Shown here in pieces: positions 35,005-44,538 of a stretch of DNA of 55,000 nt; position 1 is the stretch's first letter, and each line of letters opens with the position of its first letter. The notes under the pieces are model-generated. The model was not told the origin of the DNA, did no database searches, and was given only the letters and a program-made list of their open reading frames with translations. Source of the DNA: Plasmodium brasilianum (taxonomy: Eukaryota; Apicomplexa; Aconoidasida; Haemosporida; Plasmodiidae). The translations under genes were made by a program, and so were the position numbers. The DNA lies in the NCBI RefSeq assembly GCF_023973825.1, contig NC_090125.1, positions 842,501 to 897,500 on the forward strand, given 5' to 3'.

Positions 35005-36802
35005 ATGGGGGCATTAGATGAATCCACACCTGTACCTTCAAGAATGTTAAGAATAAAAAAAAAAAAAAAAAAAAAAGTTGAAAGGAAATGATATTAATTC
35101 TTGTTAACAGTGTTATTTGCGTTAATTAAAACAAGCACGTAAATGTATATATTTGTATATATATATATATATGTATATGTATTTACTCTCTCTTATGACC
35201 AGCTGTAATAAGCTAATTTTTTTCTATTTTCATTTGAACATAATCAAGCTAGAAGTTAACTCTTTTCTTTTACATTTTTGTGTTAAATAAAATACAAACA
35301 TTAAGTATAATGCATGTTTGTGTTGTGTATATTAAGAAAAAGATTAATTGTTCCTTAATTAAATAGTGTATTATTTATGCATTATATAACCGTATTTGTA
35401 TATAACTTAACGCCTTTTTTTACATGCACATGTATGTTTTTCGCATGAAGTCATAGAGTAAAATAAGTGTATTGTTTCGTGTTACATTATTTGCATTATG
35501 ACATTGCTACATTATTATATTATTACTTTAATGAATTTTTTTTTTTTTTTTTTCTTCTCCCCTTTGATGTAACTCATGTAGAACCCTACAGCTGATGAAG
35601 CAAAAAAAAAAAGTGCATTTCAAGGATATTCGCTATTAAAAAAAAAAAGTGATGCCTTGTTCATACATTTTAGAGATATATTAAAGGATATTGTTAAGGT
35701 AAAGGGAAAAAAAAAAAAAAAAAAAGGAATATAAATAGAAATATAAATGAAAATAGGAATAAAAATAGGTATAGAAGTAGACATATAAATTGACATATAA
35801 ATAGACACATAAATAGACACATAAATAGACACATAAATAGACATATATATATTTTCTGCTTAACCATTTTATTGTACATGTAATGGTTTAAAATTTTTTA
35901 CCAATATATATATTTTATCTTTTAAAACCATATTGTTACATTAGACTAAAATAAAAGTAGGGGAAGAGATGAGTAATGCATCCTTTTCATTAGCTAAGGC
36001 AGTATGGGCCGCTGGAGATTTTAAAGGGCAAATTATAGAAGGAATTAAAAGACCAGTTGTTACCTTATCCTTATCTACTAATAACGTTGCAGGTGTCAAG
36101 TTACCAATATTTCAAGTACATATTGATCCTACAGTTGATGTATTAGGACATTTAGGAGTGGCATCAGGGGGACAAGTCATTAATAATACAAGAGAAAATT
36201 ATTTACAGTGTTTAAATATGTTAGTTAAATTGGCCTCTATGCAAGTACATTAAAAATAAACAATGAAAAAGTACATGGATGTTAATATTAGTTATTCATA
36301 TATGTGTTTGTTTTATTCAGTTTTTACGTAATATTTACGAAATTTTTACAAAGTTTTTCTTGTTTTGCACATATCAAATATTTATTTCCATGTTTTATCC
36401 CAGTCTGTTGTTGACGTACTGATTTTTACTTAGTTGTATGGATAGAAAGCGCTTTATTTATTAACATATATGTATATATATTTAGATAGCTACATAATTT
36501 TTGTTACTATTACATAGGTAGCTTTTTTCTCACTTGACGAAGAAATTAAGATGACGAATAGGAGAGTGAATGCTTTAAATAACATTGTCTTACCTCGGCT
36601 TGACGGAGGCATCAATTACATTATAAAAGAACTTGATGAAATAGAAAGGGAAGAATTCTTTAGGTTGAAAAAAATAAAAGAAAAGAAAATTGACAAGTTG
36701 AAAGACACATACACAGAGCACTCAACGGATGCAAATAATCAAAGTAACGCAAAAAGATATGACACTTTTGCGCATCAGAAGGATGATGATGTTATATTTT
36801 GA
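35005..36802 (+). CDS. vapD: V-type proton ATPase subunit D, with apparent homopolymer frameshift in exon 2
   Basis: This is the central-stalk (rotor) subunit of the V1 sector, coupling ATP hydrolysis to proton pumping. Exons are 35005-35045, 35582-35698, 35945-36244 and 36518-36802. Family signatures include STPVPSR in exon 1, GYSLLKKKSDAL in exon 2, MSNASFSLAKAVWAAGDF in exon 3, and DEEIKMTNRRVNALNNIVLP with ELDEIEREEFFRLKKIKEKK in exon 4. The intact protein would be about 247 aa. Using the normal GT-AG junction, exon 2 starts with TLQLMKQKKK, matching the conserved TLxLMKxK block of yeast subunit D. It then runs out of frame at an 11-A run (35602-35612); the frame after the run is the conserved one. 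A one-base homopolymer loss, biological or technical, explains this. An alternative donor at 35031 keeps the frame but deletes the conserved block. Confidence 0.9.
35765..35850. repeat. 12-bp repeat in V-ATPase D intron 2
   Basis: Tandem units AAATAGACACAT / AAATAGACATAT lie within the intron between exons 2 and 3, following a poly(A) tract next to the donor. Confidence 0.8.
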
Positions 36803-36956
36803 ACTCATCAATTTAACATATAAATAATATGATTTATGATTCTATATACGTATATATATGAAAATATATATATGTGTAATTATGCGTTTTGTTTGGTGAA
36901 TTAGGGCGAACTGTTTGCGCACGAAATTACCACAAAAAAAAAAAAAAAATAAATAA

Positions 36957-37066
36957 TAAAATAACAAAATGGCAAAATAACAAAATGACAAAATAACAAA
37001 ATGACAAAATGACAAAATGACAAAATGACAAAATGACAAAACAACAAAATAACAAAACAATAAAAT
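36957..37066. repeat. 10-bp minisatellite
   Basis: Tandem AAAATGACAA units with AAAATAACAA variants run through this stretch. Confidence 0.85.
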
Positions 37067-37946
37067 AAGAGTTTTTCATATTTCGTGTACGAGCATTTTT
37101 CGGGTGCTTGAAGTCTTTTAATAATCTGGAGCAGCATTTAAAACGTAAAAAAATATTTTTATATATCAGGATTTGTTTAGTGGGACGTAGCGTCGATTAC
37201 ATATGAACGAGTATAAGTATGTATGTACGTATATATGTACATGTGGATCTGTGTACTTGTGAATGTACGAACGAGTTTTATAAGAACTATAACCATGAGA
37301 ACTGCACGATTAGGAAATGATTACAGACAATCGCAGTTTTACGTAGAAATGAGAAGGCTAGCAAACAGTTCTTCATTCATTTTAAAGCTAACACTGAATA
37401 TTCATGTGGAAGTTCTACAGTTAAGAAGCACTTTAAATGGAATGATACACACGAAAATTTGAGAAATATCTACAGGAGCTAATTTCCTATATATGTAATA
37501 TTATATAAACTGGGAAATGGTGGAGAAAATACGTTTTGTGCATCCCCTTCTTTAACCAAAAAATGTGTTCTCTATTATTCACAAAAAACCAGCATTTTTC
37601 CAACGAAAAATATTTATAAGAAATTTCTTTATTATTTCATGCACGTATTTCGGAAAATGTAATAAATATTAACTTTTCAAAAAAAAGAAAAAAAAAGAAA
37701 GAAATACTCTTAGTATATTATATATACATAAAAACATATAATGCATCCGCATGACCAATTTTTCTTTAACAAGATTTGATCGTCTTAAGATTTTCTTGTG
37801 CTTGCCAGAAATATAATATACACGAAAAACGTATGTTCAGTTTTTATATCGTGGGAAAATTATGTATTCCTTATATTTACAACTGCTTCATATTCAAGAA
37901 TTTTTATCCCCCTTTTTCTTTTTCGTTTTCTTTTTCGTTTTCGTTT

Positions 37947-38017
<71 letters not shown>

Positions 38018-38525
38018 ACATACTTTACGTTTATGTTTTATTTTTGAATGTATTTTTGTTTATGATAAGACTTATTAGCACAATGTAATTATTTTCTTTA
38101 ATTTTATGACAAAGTGGTATGTGCATCATTAATTCGTTATTTAAAATGAATTTTTATTTCAAGGTAGTATATTCTTGCTTGTTCATAAAATTCTACAAAA
38201 AATGTTGTTAATTTTATGCACACGGAATAATTTTAATGTGCACGTTAGTGTTCAACTTTAGTTAGCGTTAATGTAAGTTAATACAACGTAAATGTATGGT
38301 TAGTAAATCGTTAATGTAACATTAATATAATCCTAATTTAAGGCTAATATGAGGCTAATTTAGTGCTTATTTAAAGTTAAGTTTTTTTTTTTTTTTTTTT
38401 TTTTTTTTGGTGAAAGTTTTGATATACGCTTTTTGATTTTACCTGAATTTGGATCAGGACGTGCACATATTTAATTACCAGCATATGTTCACACACACAA
38501 AAATATATATTCCTACATGACTACA

Positions 38526-38640
38526 TTTTTACATGACTACATTATTACGTTGCTACATTATTACGTTGCTACATTACTAAGCTACTACATTACTAAGCTG
38601 CTACATTACTAAGCTACTACATTACTAAGCTACTACATAT
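38526..38640. repeat. 16-bp minisatellite
   Basis: Tandem GCTACTACATTACTAA units; the first copies are degenerate (ATTATTACGTTGCTAC). Confidence 0.8.
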
Positions 38641-38990
38641 ATGTACACGCTACTTTTAAAATTTAAGCTTAAATAACTTAAATTTCTTAATAGGAATAAA
38701 GTACTAATCAGACTTACTTTTATTACCTGCATTTATTTTGGCTCATAAATGTATATTGTACGTTATACACATTTTGTCTTAAAATAAAAAAAAAACATAA
38801 ACTAGAAAATAAAAGCAAAAAAACAGATAAACAGAAAAAAATATCAGTTGAGCACTTTTTCCATCTCGGTAAAATTCATTTTAGCACTTTTTTTTTTTTT
38901 TTTTCCTCTGTTTATGAGTTTTTAAAAACAAAACAAAACATACATTACAAAACAGAGTAGAGCAGAGCAGAGCAAAACAGCACATAAAAT

Positions 38991-39150
38991 AACGTAAAAA
39001 TAAAATAACATAAAATAACGTAAAAATAAAATAACATAAAATAACGTAAAAATAAAATAACATAAAATAACGTAAAAATAAAATAACATAAAATAACGTA
39101 AAAATAAAATAACATAAAATAACGTAAAAATAAAATAACATAAAATAACG
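38991..39150. repeat. 26-bp minisatellite, about six copies
   Basis: Near-identical tandem units built from AACGTAAAAATAAAATAACA plus TAAAAT, about 400 bp upstream of the alveolin start. Very high copy identity suggests recent expansion. Confidence 0.9.
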
Positions 39151-39549
39151 AAAAAAAAAAATAAAGTAGGTACACGGTTTTGTAAATCAAGCTGTCTAAA
39201 ACTCTTTTATAAGTAGAAATAAAACATAGGTCCATGAGCCTATAACTCGTGTTGCTTTTTTTTTTTTTTTTTAAATCTTGGACCCCTATTTTATGTCATT
39301 TTTCGCACATTTCATGGCATGATACATTTGGCAAAACCCTTTTTGTAAATTTTATATTTCCATATTGAAACTACAGAAAAAATAATTTTACATATTTATT
39401 GCCAAATTTTCAACTTGTAATTAAATCGTGCCATCATATATAAGAAGCATATACGTGTGATATACATTTCCCACATACATGGTCTACACTGCCTACATAT
39501 TCACTGCCTACGTGCCATCCTCTTAGTGTGGTTGTAAAATTCCCTTAAA

Positions 39550-40872
39550 ATGGATCAGAACTCAAATGAAAACTTCGACATGTTGAACGGATATAATAAC
39601 ACCTCAGATATAAATGAAAACCCAAGTGAATATTACAAGGAAGAAAGTAAAAACATGAGTGGACACAATTCCAATTTAGAGGATGAAAATGGTAGAGAAT
39701 CTATTGTGGGGGCACAATATATACCTGATTTACACGGCTTAGGTAGAGAGAGACAAGCGTTATCTTGTAAGGTAAATGTGATAGAAATACCAGGACAAGT
39801 AACACCTTATCATACTCCAAATGATGATACATGTTCATATGTAGAATCATTGTATGATGAAGATGGAATACCACTTACAACTACTTCAAATGGTGGTACA
39901 AATGAAAAGAAATTATGGTCTTGGACTAGTGATGGGAAATTAAAACTACTATGTTCACAGCCAATAATTCCTGTATCTGTTGTACAAGATATACTAAGAA
40001 GAGATAAAATTATTTTAATACCACAAGTAGAAGTAACAGATTTTGTTATTCCAAAAGTATATAGTCAAAATATTAAGCATGATATACCAAAATTAGATAT
40101 AAATGTAAAATGCTCTAATATACAAATTCCAAATGTTAAGTATGTAGATAAAGAAATAATTATACCTATTATTACTGGATACACTCATAAATTTATACCA
40201 AAATGGGAAATACATAAAGTACCTAGACCTATAGTTAAATATATTGGTGAACAAAAAATAGTTGAAGTACAAGTACCTGAAATAAAATATGTGGATAAAA
40301 TAGTAGAAAAAGAAATTATTGTTGATACGGTTGAAAAACGAATTCCTAAAATTATAGAAATACCCAAATATGTTGATGAAGTACAATATGTATGGAAACC
40401 TATTGAAAAAATTGTATATATACAAAAACTTGTACCAAAATTTGATGTCAATCTTGAGTGTCCTCCACCTTTAATAGTTCCATATCCTGTACAAACCATT
40501 AAACAAATACCACCTGTTATGATTAAAAAAGATACAAAAATTCCTGATGACTGTAATTACAATGATTCCTTATATTCACCAGAAGGATCTCTACCTATCC
40601 CTAAAGAATATATTACTCATTTTACGACACAACAACAAAAATCTGTAAAAGGGATGTTTTCAACTTGTTGCACATCAAATATGGTAAAATGCACAGACGA
40701 TCAACACAATACATATCATGATGGTATGCCATATAATACTGGTTTAATACCTGCAGAAATGGCTTTAGAGGACGGTCTAAATATTTGTAGTTACTCTAAC
40801 TCTTTTGTAAATAGAAACCAGGAATCCGTTTTAAAAAAGAGGGAAAACCAACCCGTTAATGTGAACGCATAA
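39550..40872 (+). CDS. Alveolin, inner membrane complex protein of the IMC1 family
   Basis: Alveolins form the subpellicular network beneath the inner membrane complex and give parasite stages shape and rigidity. The single exon encodes 440 aa. The central domain, about residues 150-325, has the hallmark repeating valine/isoleucine-proline pattern: IPQVEVTDFVIPKVYS, IQIPNVKYVDKEIIIPI, KIVEVQVPEIKYVDKIVEKE, KRIPKIIEIPKYVDEVQYVW and EKIVYIQKLVPKF. The N-terminal 60 residues are Asn/Ser/Glu-rich and disordered-looking. The C-terminal third has CTSNMVKC and scattered cysteines that could be lipidated or disulfide-linked. Genome position suggests the member called IMC1k, but I cannot separate paralogues by eye, so no symbol is given. 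No signal peptide or membrane segment is present, as expected for the family. Confidence 0.92.
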   Translation: MDQNSNENFDMLNGYNNTSDINENPSEYYKEESKNMSGHNSNLEDENGRESIVGAQYIPDLHGLGRERQALSCKVNVIEIPGQVTPYHTPNDDTCSYVESLYDEDGIPLTTTSNGGTNEKKLWSWTSDGKLKLLCSQPIIPVSVVQDILRRDKIILIPQVEVTDFVIPKVYSQNIKHDIPKLDINVKCSNIQIPNVKYVDKEIIIPIITGYTHKFIPKWEIHKVPRPIVKYIGEQKIVEVQVPEIKYVDKIVEKEIIVDTVEKRIPKIIEIPKYVDEVQYVWKPIEKIVYIQKLVPKFDVNLECPPPLIVPYPVQTIKQIPPVMIKKDTKIPDDCNYNDSLYSPEGSLPIPKEYITHFTTQQQKSVKGMFSTCCTSNMVKCTDDQHNTYHDGMPYNTGLIPAEMALEDGLNICSYSNSFVNRNQESVLKKRENQPVNVNA

Positions 40873-41649
40873 AGGGGGTAAAAACGCACACAAAAGCTGT
40901 TGGTATATACGATATAATTCTACGAGACTATCTGCTTTGTGCTACATTTGATTTAGCTACTCAAGTTCACGTGCTCATTTGCCTGTACATTTATCCACCT
41001 ATTCACTCGCTTCATTACAGTTCACCCATTCTATGCTTTTATCTCTGCTATGCATATTTTCTTTTCAAGTATAATTATTCAATTATCTGGAAAAAGTCAT
41101 TAAATGAGGAAAGATACTACAAGTTATTGGATGGATTGTATTATCCTCCCCTTCTCCATGCTGATCATGCCACTATATACTTTTCTATTAGGCACATGTT
41201 CTCCGTTTCAGTCGTGTTGCTATATATATATATATATACATATTATGTACACATACGCATGCACGTGTACATTGGCAATAACGACAGTACCGTTTTTTTG
41301 AAAATTCAGCGGACAACCATATCCATGATGTTGCATATGCATTTACGGGAGGAACACACACCCATAATTTCCATAAAATTATTTTGCAATTTTTAATTGT
41401 CCATTTTTAACAACAGAAAGTGCGTGAAGAAAATTGAGGTATAACCATATTTGGTTTCTTCTTCTTTTCTTCTTTTTTCTTTTTTTTGCACTTTGTTATT
41501 TGTAGTTACAAATTTGTCATTTGCAGTCATCAATTTGCTATTTGCAATTTGTGGTCTGGCTTGTTTGATTTGCTTTACTCTTTTGTTCCTCTGTCTATTC
41601 TTGTTTAATTTTTAACAAAACAACTATTTTAACAATTTAACTGTTTTCG

Positions 41650-41684
<35 letters not shown>

Positions 41685-41805
41685 TATTGTTAATTGTGCA
41701 TAAGTTTTAGTAAAAAATTTCATCAATTTAAGTGAAAAAAAATATAATTTATATTTTTTTTATATTTGAGACATAAAATGTATATGATATGATCATTACA
41801 AAAAA
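40873..41805. other. Convergent 3' intergenic region with a non-repetitive island
   Basis: It lies between the alveolin stop and the 3' end of the small tail-anchored gene. Sequence at about 41080-41215 and 41275-41395 is unusually balanced in composition and open in more than one frame, but I cannot decide a strand or splice pattern. A T tract lies at about 41651-41678. Confidence 0.45.
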
Positions 41806-42676
41806 TCAGAATAAAAAAAAAATAATAATAAATATTAAACAGCTTGTAATTAACAAAACTCTTTTTGTCATTTCGTTGTCATGATATATAGCATCTCTGT
41901 TATACTTTTTCAATAAATGCTTTAACTCTGTAAAAGGACGGGTAAGTAATATTAATCAATGGGGGAAACGAAAATGGAGGCAAAAATGCGGAAGAAAGAG
42001 GCAAAAATGAGAGAGCAAAAAAAGAGTGTAACAAGGGTAAACATAAGAAGCGCATAGAAAACAGAATATTTAATTTATATGTATGACTAAATGTTCAGCT
42101 AACTTTCGTTCTCCTTTTCTACATCTCTCAATTTTTGTTGTAGTTGTACTATAAAAAAAAATAATTTATAATTGCATTCCTTAGTGTAAATTGTATCCTC
42201 CTCATTAATTTTATTCTTGCGTCTGTAGGAAATTTACAAAAGGAAAAAATTATTTTTTATTTCAATGTATGAATTAAAGAAAATACTCCTCAAAATAATA
42301 ATTGAAATGTGAATAGTAATATATGGGGGGGGGAAAAAAAAAAAAAAAATAGATACAAATATGCATATACATATATGTAGATAGTGTTATCACCTACTCA
42401 TGGTGTATAAATTTGAGAAAAAAAAAAAAAAAAAAATTAAAATCGTAAGGGAACGATTTTCTCGAAATTTATCCTATAACATACCCATATGATTATATAA
42501 TTACTATATGTACACATGTGCAAGTGTGTGTCTACGCTTCCGTTTTTCTTCTATCTCACGATATCTATCTATATATATATCTTTCTTTTTTTTTTTGACC
42601 TTGCTTTACTTAAGCAGCTTAAATCTTTGACAGTTTTATTGTTTAGATTATTATAATGTAGTCGATCCATATACAT
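41806..42676 (-). CDS. Small coiled-coil tail-anchored protein, three exons (unrecognised)
   Basis: This gene is hidden because all exons are short. Minus-strand exons are 42600-42676 (start; MYMDRL, with a second in-frame ATG at 42668-42670), 42104-42222 and 41806-41927 (stop TGA 41806-41808). Donors are AAG|GTCAAA and A|GTTAGC; acceptors are CTACAG and TTACAG. Phases match, giving 105 aa. The product has a polar N-terminus (HYNNLNNKTVKDLSCLSKAR), a basic stretch RRKNKINEED, and a Leu-heptad segment VQLQQKLRDVEKENEKLKHLLKKY whose middle is built across junction 2. It ends in a single hydrophobic segment RVLLITSCLIFIIIFFLF at the C-terminus. That layout is typical of tail-anchored proteins such as SNAREs and organelle tethers. 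I do not recognise an orthologue. Donor 1 is weak, so the first junction is the least certain. Confidence 0.72.
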
Positions 42677-42840
42677 ATTTACTTTTTATTCAGAGGAAAA
42701 ATTAAGTATATTTTTGTGCATGAACTTTTTCGTCTTTTCGCTTATGTACTTTTCTCTATGGAATGCCAATTGCTAATATTGGCTTAACTGCTCACGTGCA
42801 CTTTTTGTTCTCTTTCTCGAAAGTGAAAAAGAATGAAGTA

Positions 42841-43060
42841 AAATACAGTAACATGAAGTAAAATACAGTAATATAAAATAAAATACAGTAATATAAAATA
42901 AAATACAGTAATATAAAATAAAATACAGTAATATAAAATAAAATACAGTAATATAAAATAAAATACAGTAATATAAAATAAAATACAGTAATATAAAATA
43001 AAATACAGTAATATAAAATAAAATACAGTAATATAAAATAAAATACAGTAATATAAAATA
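42841..43060. repeat. 20-bp minisatellite, eleven copies
   Basis: Eleven tandem units of AAATACAGTAATATAAAATA; all but the first are essentially identical. It lies about 165 bp upstream of the tail-anchored gene start. Its perfect regularity creates a long shadow frame on the minus strand. Confidence 0.95.
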
Positions 43061-43254
43061 AAATAATATATAAAAAAAAATAAATTAAAATTAGAATAAA
43101 GTAAATGCAAACGGTACACTACTGATTAAGGGTGGGGAAGAGAAATGCGTCCACATATAAAATCCAAATAAAACATTTCCCCATAGTTGTATGCAAGAAA
43201 AAAAAAAAATAACAATAAAATAAAATAATTAAAATAGGGTAAAATAATGCGAAA

Positions 43255-43375
43255 AATAGAAAAGGCAAAATAAAGCAAAAAAAAAGGAAAGGCAAAATAA
43301 AGCAAAAAAAAAAAAAAGAAAAGGCAAAATAAAGCAAAAAAAAAAAAAAGGCAAAATAAAGCGAAAAAGGACAAA
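43255..43375. repeat. Imperfect GGCAAAATAAAGC repeat
   Basis: Four to five units of GGCAAAATAAAGC are separated by poly(A) runs of varying length. Confidence 0.75.
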
Positions 43376-44283
43376 ATAATGTAAAATAAACTTTCTATTT
43401 GAGCGTCACCCCTTGATACATTGTTAAAAATTATTTACATTTTGTTTTATCACTGTAGGGCATTGTCTTTTTAAAAATTCCAGAGAATATGAAATGTTAG
43501 CATTAAAATATGCTAGTTGTTTTAATTTTCTAAAATGTGCTTCATATATTGTGTATTATATCACATATACATTCCGTTTTCCTAATTTTTAAAAAAAAAA
43601 AAAGGAAAAAAAAAAAAAAAAGAAAGTAACGTGTTAAAGTTCGATCCATATCTCAGTGTGCAAACACTTCTTTCTATGTTTTGAAAAAGTTATAGTATCA
43701 CATTAAAATGAGCTTTTTTTTTTTTTTTTTTTTAAATATGTACTTAATCGTCTCTTCTTAATTATTGTGTATTCTCATTTGAACGGCTGTGGTTTATAAA
43801 TTTATTTAACTGAGTAAAAATACGTATTATGAACACGTATTTATGCACATACGTAAGTGCACATAAGTAAATTCATTTACGTATATACACTGAAATACAA
43901 ATAAAATGAATGTAATAAAAGGCAGAACATTCGAGGTACTTCTAGGAAGAAGTTTCAGGTATAGGTGTGCATATAAGGGTTAAAGTAACTACTTCAAAAA
44001 GGGATAGTATAATAAGAGAAAAAAAAAAAAAAAAAAGATGAAGATTATATATTACCTTGCAAATGCTTAATGGGATGCTCATGAATACATACTCAGATGA
44101 GTAAAACATGCGAGTGCATACTGTGCAAAATATGGGTAGTCATAATATTCCATTTTTTATGATAATTTTCCAAACATAAAAAGGGAAAATAAGAAAAAAA
44201 CACGAGCAGCAGAATGAAGAGGTTGGTGAAAAAATAAAAAAAATGAATAAACGGATAAACGAATAAACGAAAAAATAATAACA

Positions 44284-44334
44284 AATGGTGGTACAAATGG
44301 TGGTACAAATGGTGGTACAAACGATGGTACAAAG
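44284..44334. repeat. 12-bp minisatellite, four copies
   Basis: Tandem AAATGGTGGTAC units with one diverged copy (AAACGATGGTAC), about 200 bp downstream of PIG-B. Confidence 0.85.
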
Positions 44335-44538
44335 GTGCAGAAAAGGGGTGCTCCCCACTTATAGGGGAAGACCTATTTACCCAGAATTTCAAGTGCTACT
44401 AATTGAAACTAATTACAACAAATTGTAGCTAACCGCAGATAACTACGACTAACCATGACTAATCGCTTCCATTCGCTTCTATTCTCTTCTAGTCGCTGCT
44501 ATTCGCCGTTATTCAAGCTAACCATTGCTAGGCTACAG

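Larger units (their letters stand above)
36803..39549. other. 2.7 kb intergenic between V-ATPase D and the alveolin gene
   Basis: It holds several repeats (separate entries), a 67-nt poly(T) tract at about 37949-38015, and a non-repetitive island at about 36895-37480 discussed as a finding. The rest is A/T-rich and includes the alveolin promoter. No gene is firmly supported. Confidence 0.5.
42677..44538. other. Intergenic between the tail-anchored gene and PIG-B
   Basis: It is filled with repeats: a 20-bp array at 42841-43060, GGCAAAATAAAGC-type units at 43255-43375, and a 12-bp array at 44284-44334. Also present are A/T tracts and, at 44395-44535, quasi-repeated ACTAACTA and ATTCGCTTCT segments just downstream of PIG-B. 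No gene is supported. Confidence 0.6.

Noticed and set aside
35031..35698. In-frame splice of V-ATPase D using donor CCT|GTACCT at 35031
   Set aside because: It avoids the frameshift but removes PSR and the conserved TLxLMK block, both clearly encoded; a homopolymer indel is more likely.
38881..39235. Long minus-strand frames of Phe/Tyr/Leu/Ile repeats
   Set aside because: They are direct translations of the 26-bp AT minisatellite and flanking poly(T).
42784..43119. 111-codon minus-strand frame
   Set aside because: It translates the 20-bp tandem array; the repeated hydrophobic peptide reflects the repeat only.
43630..43665. GTTCGATCC resembling a tRNA T-arm
   Set aside because: No pairing stem surrounds it and no anticodon or D-arm fits upstream.
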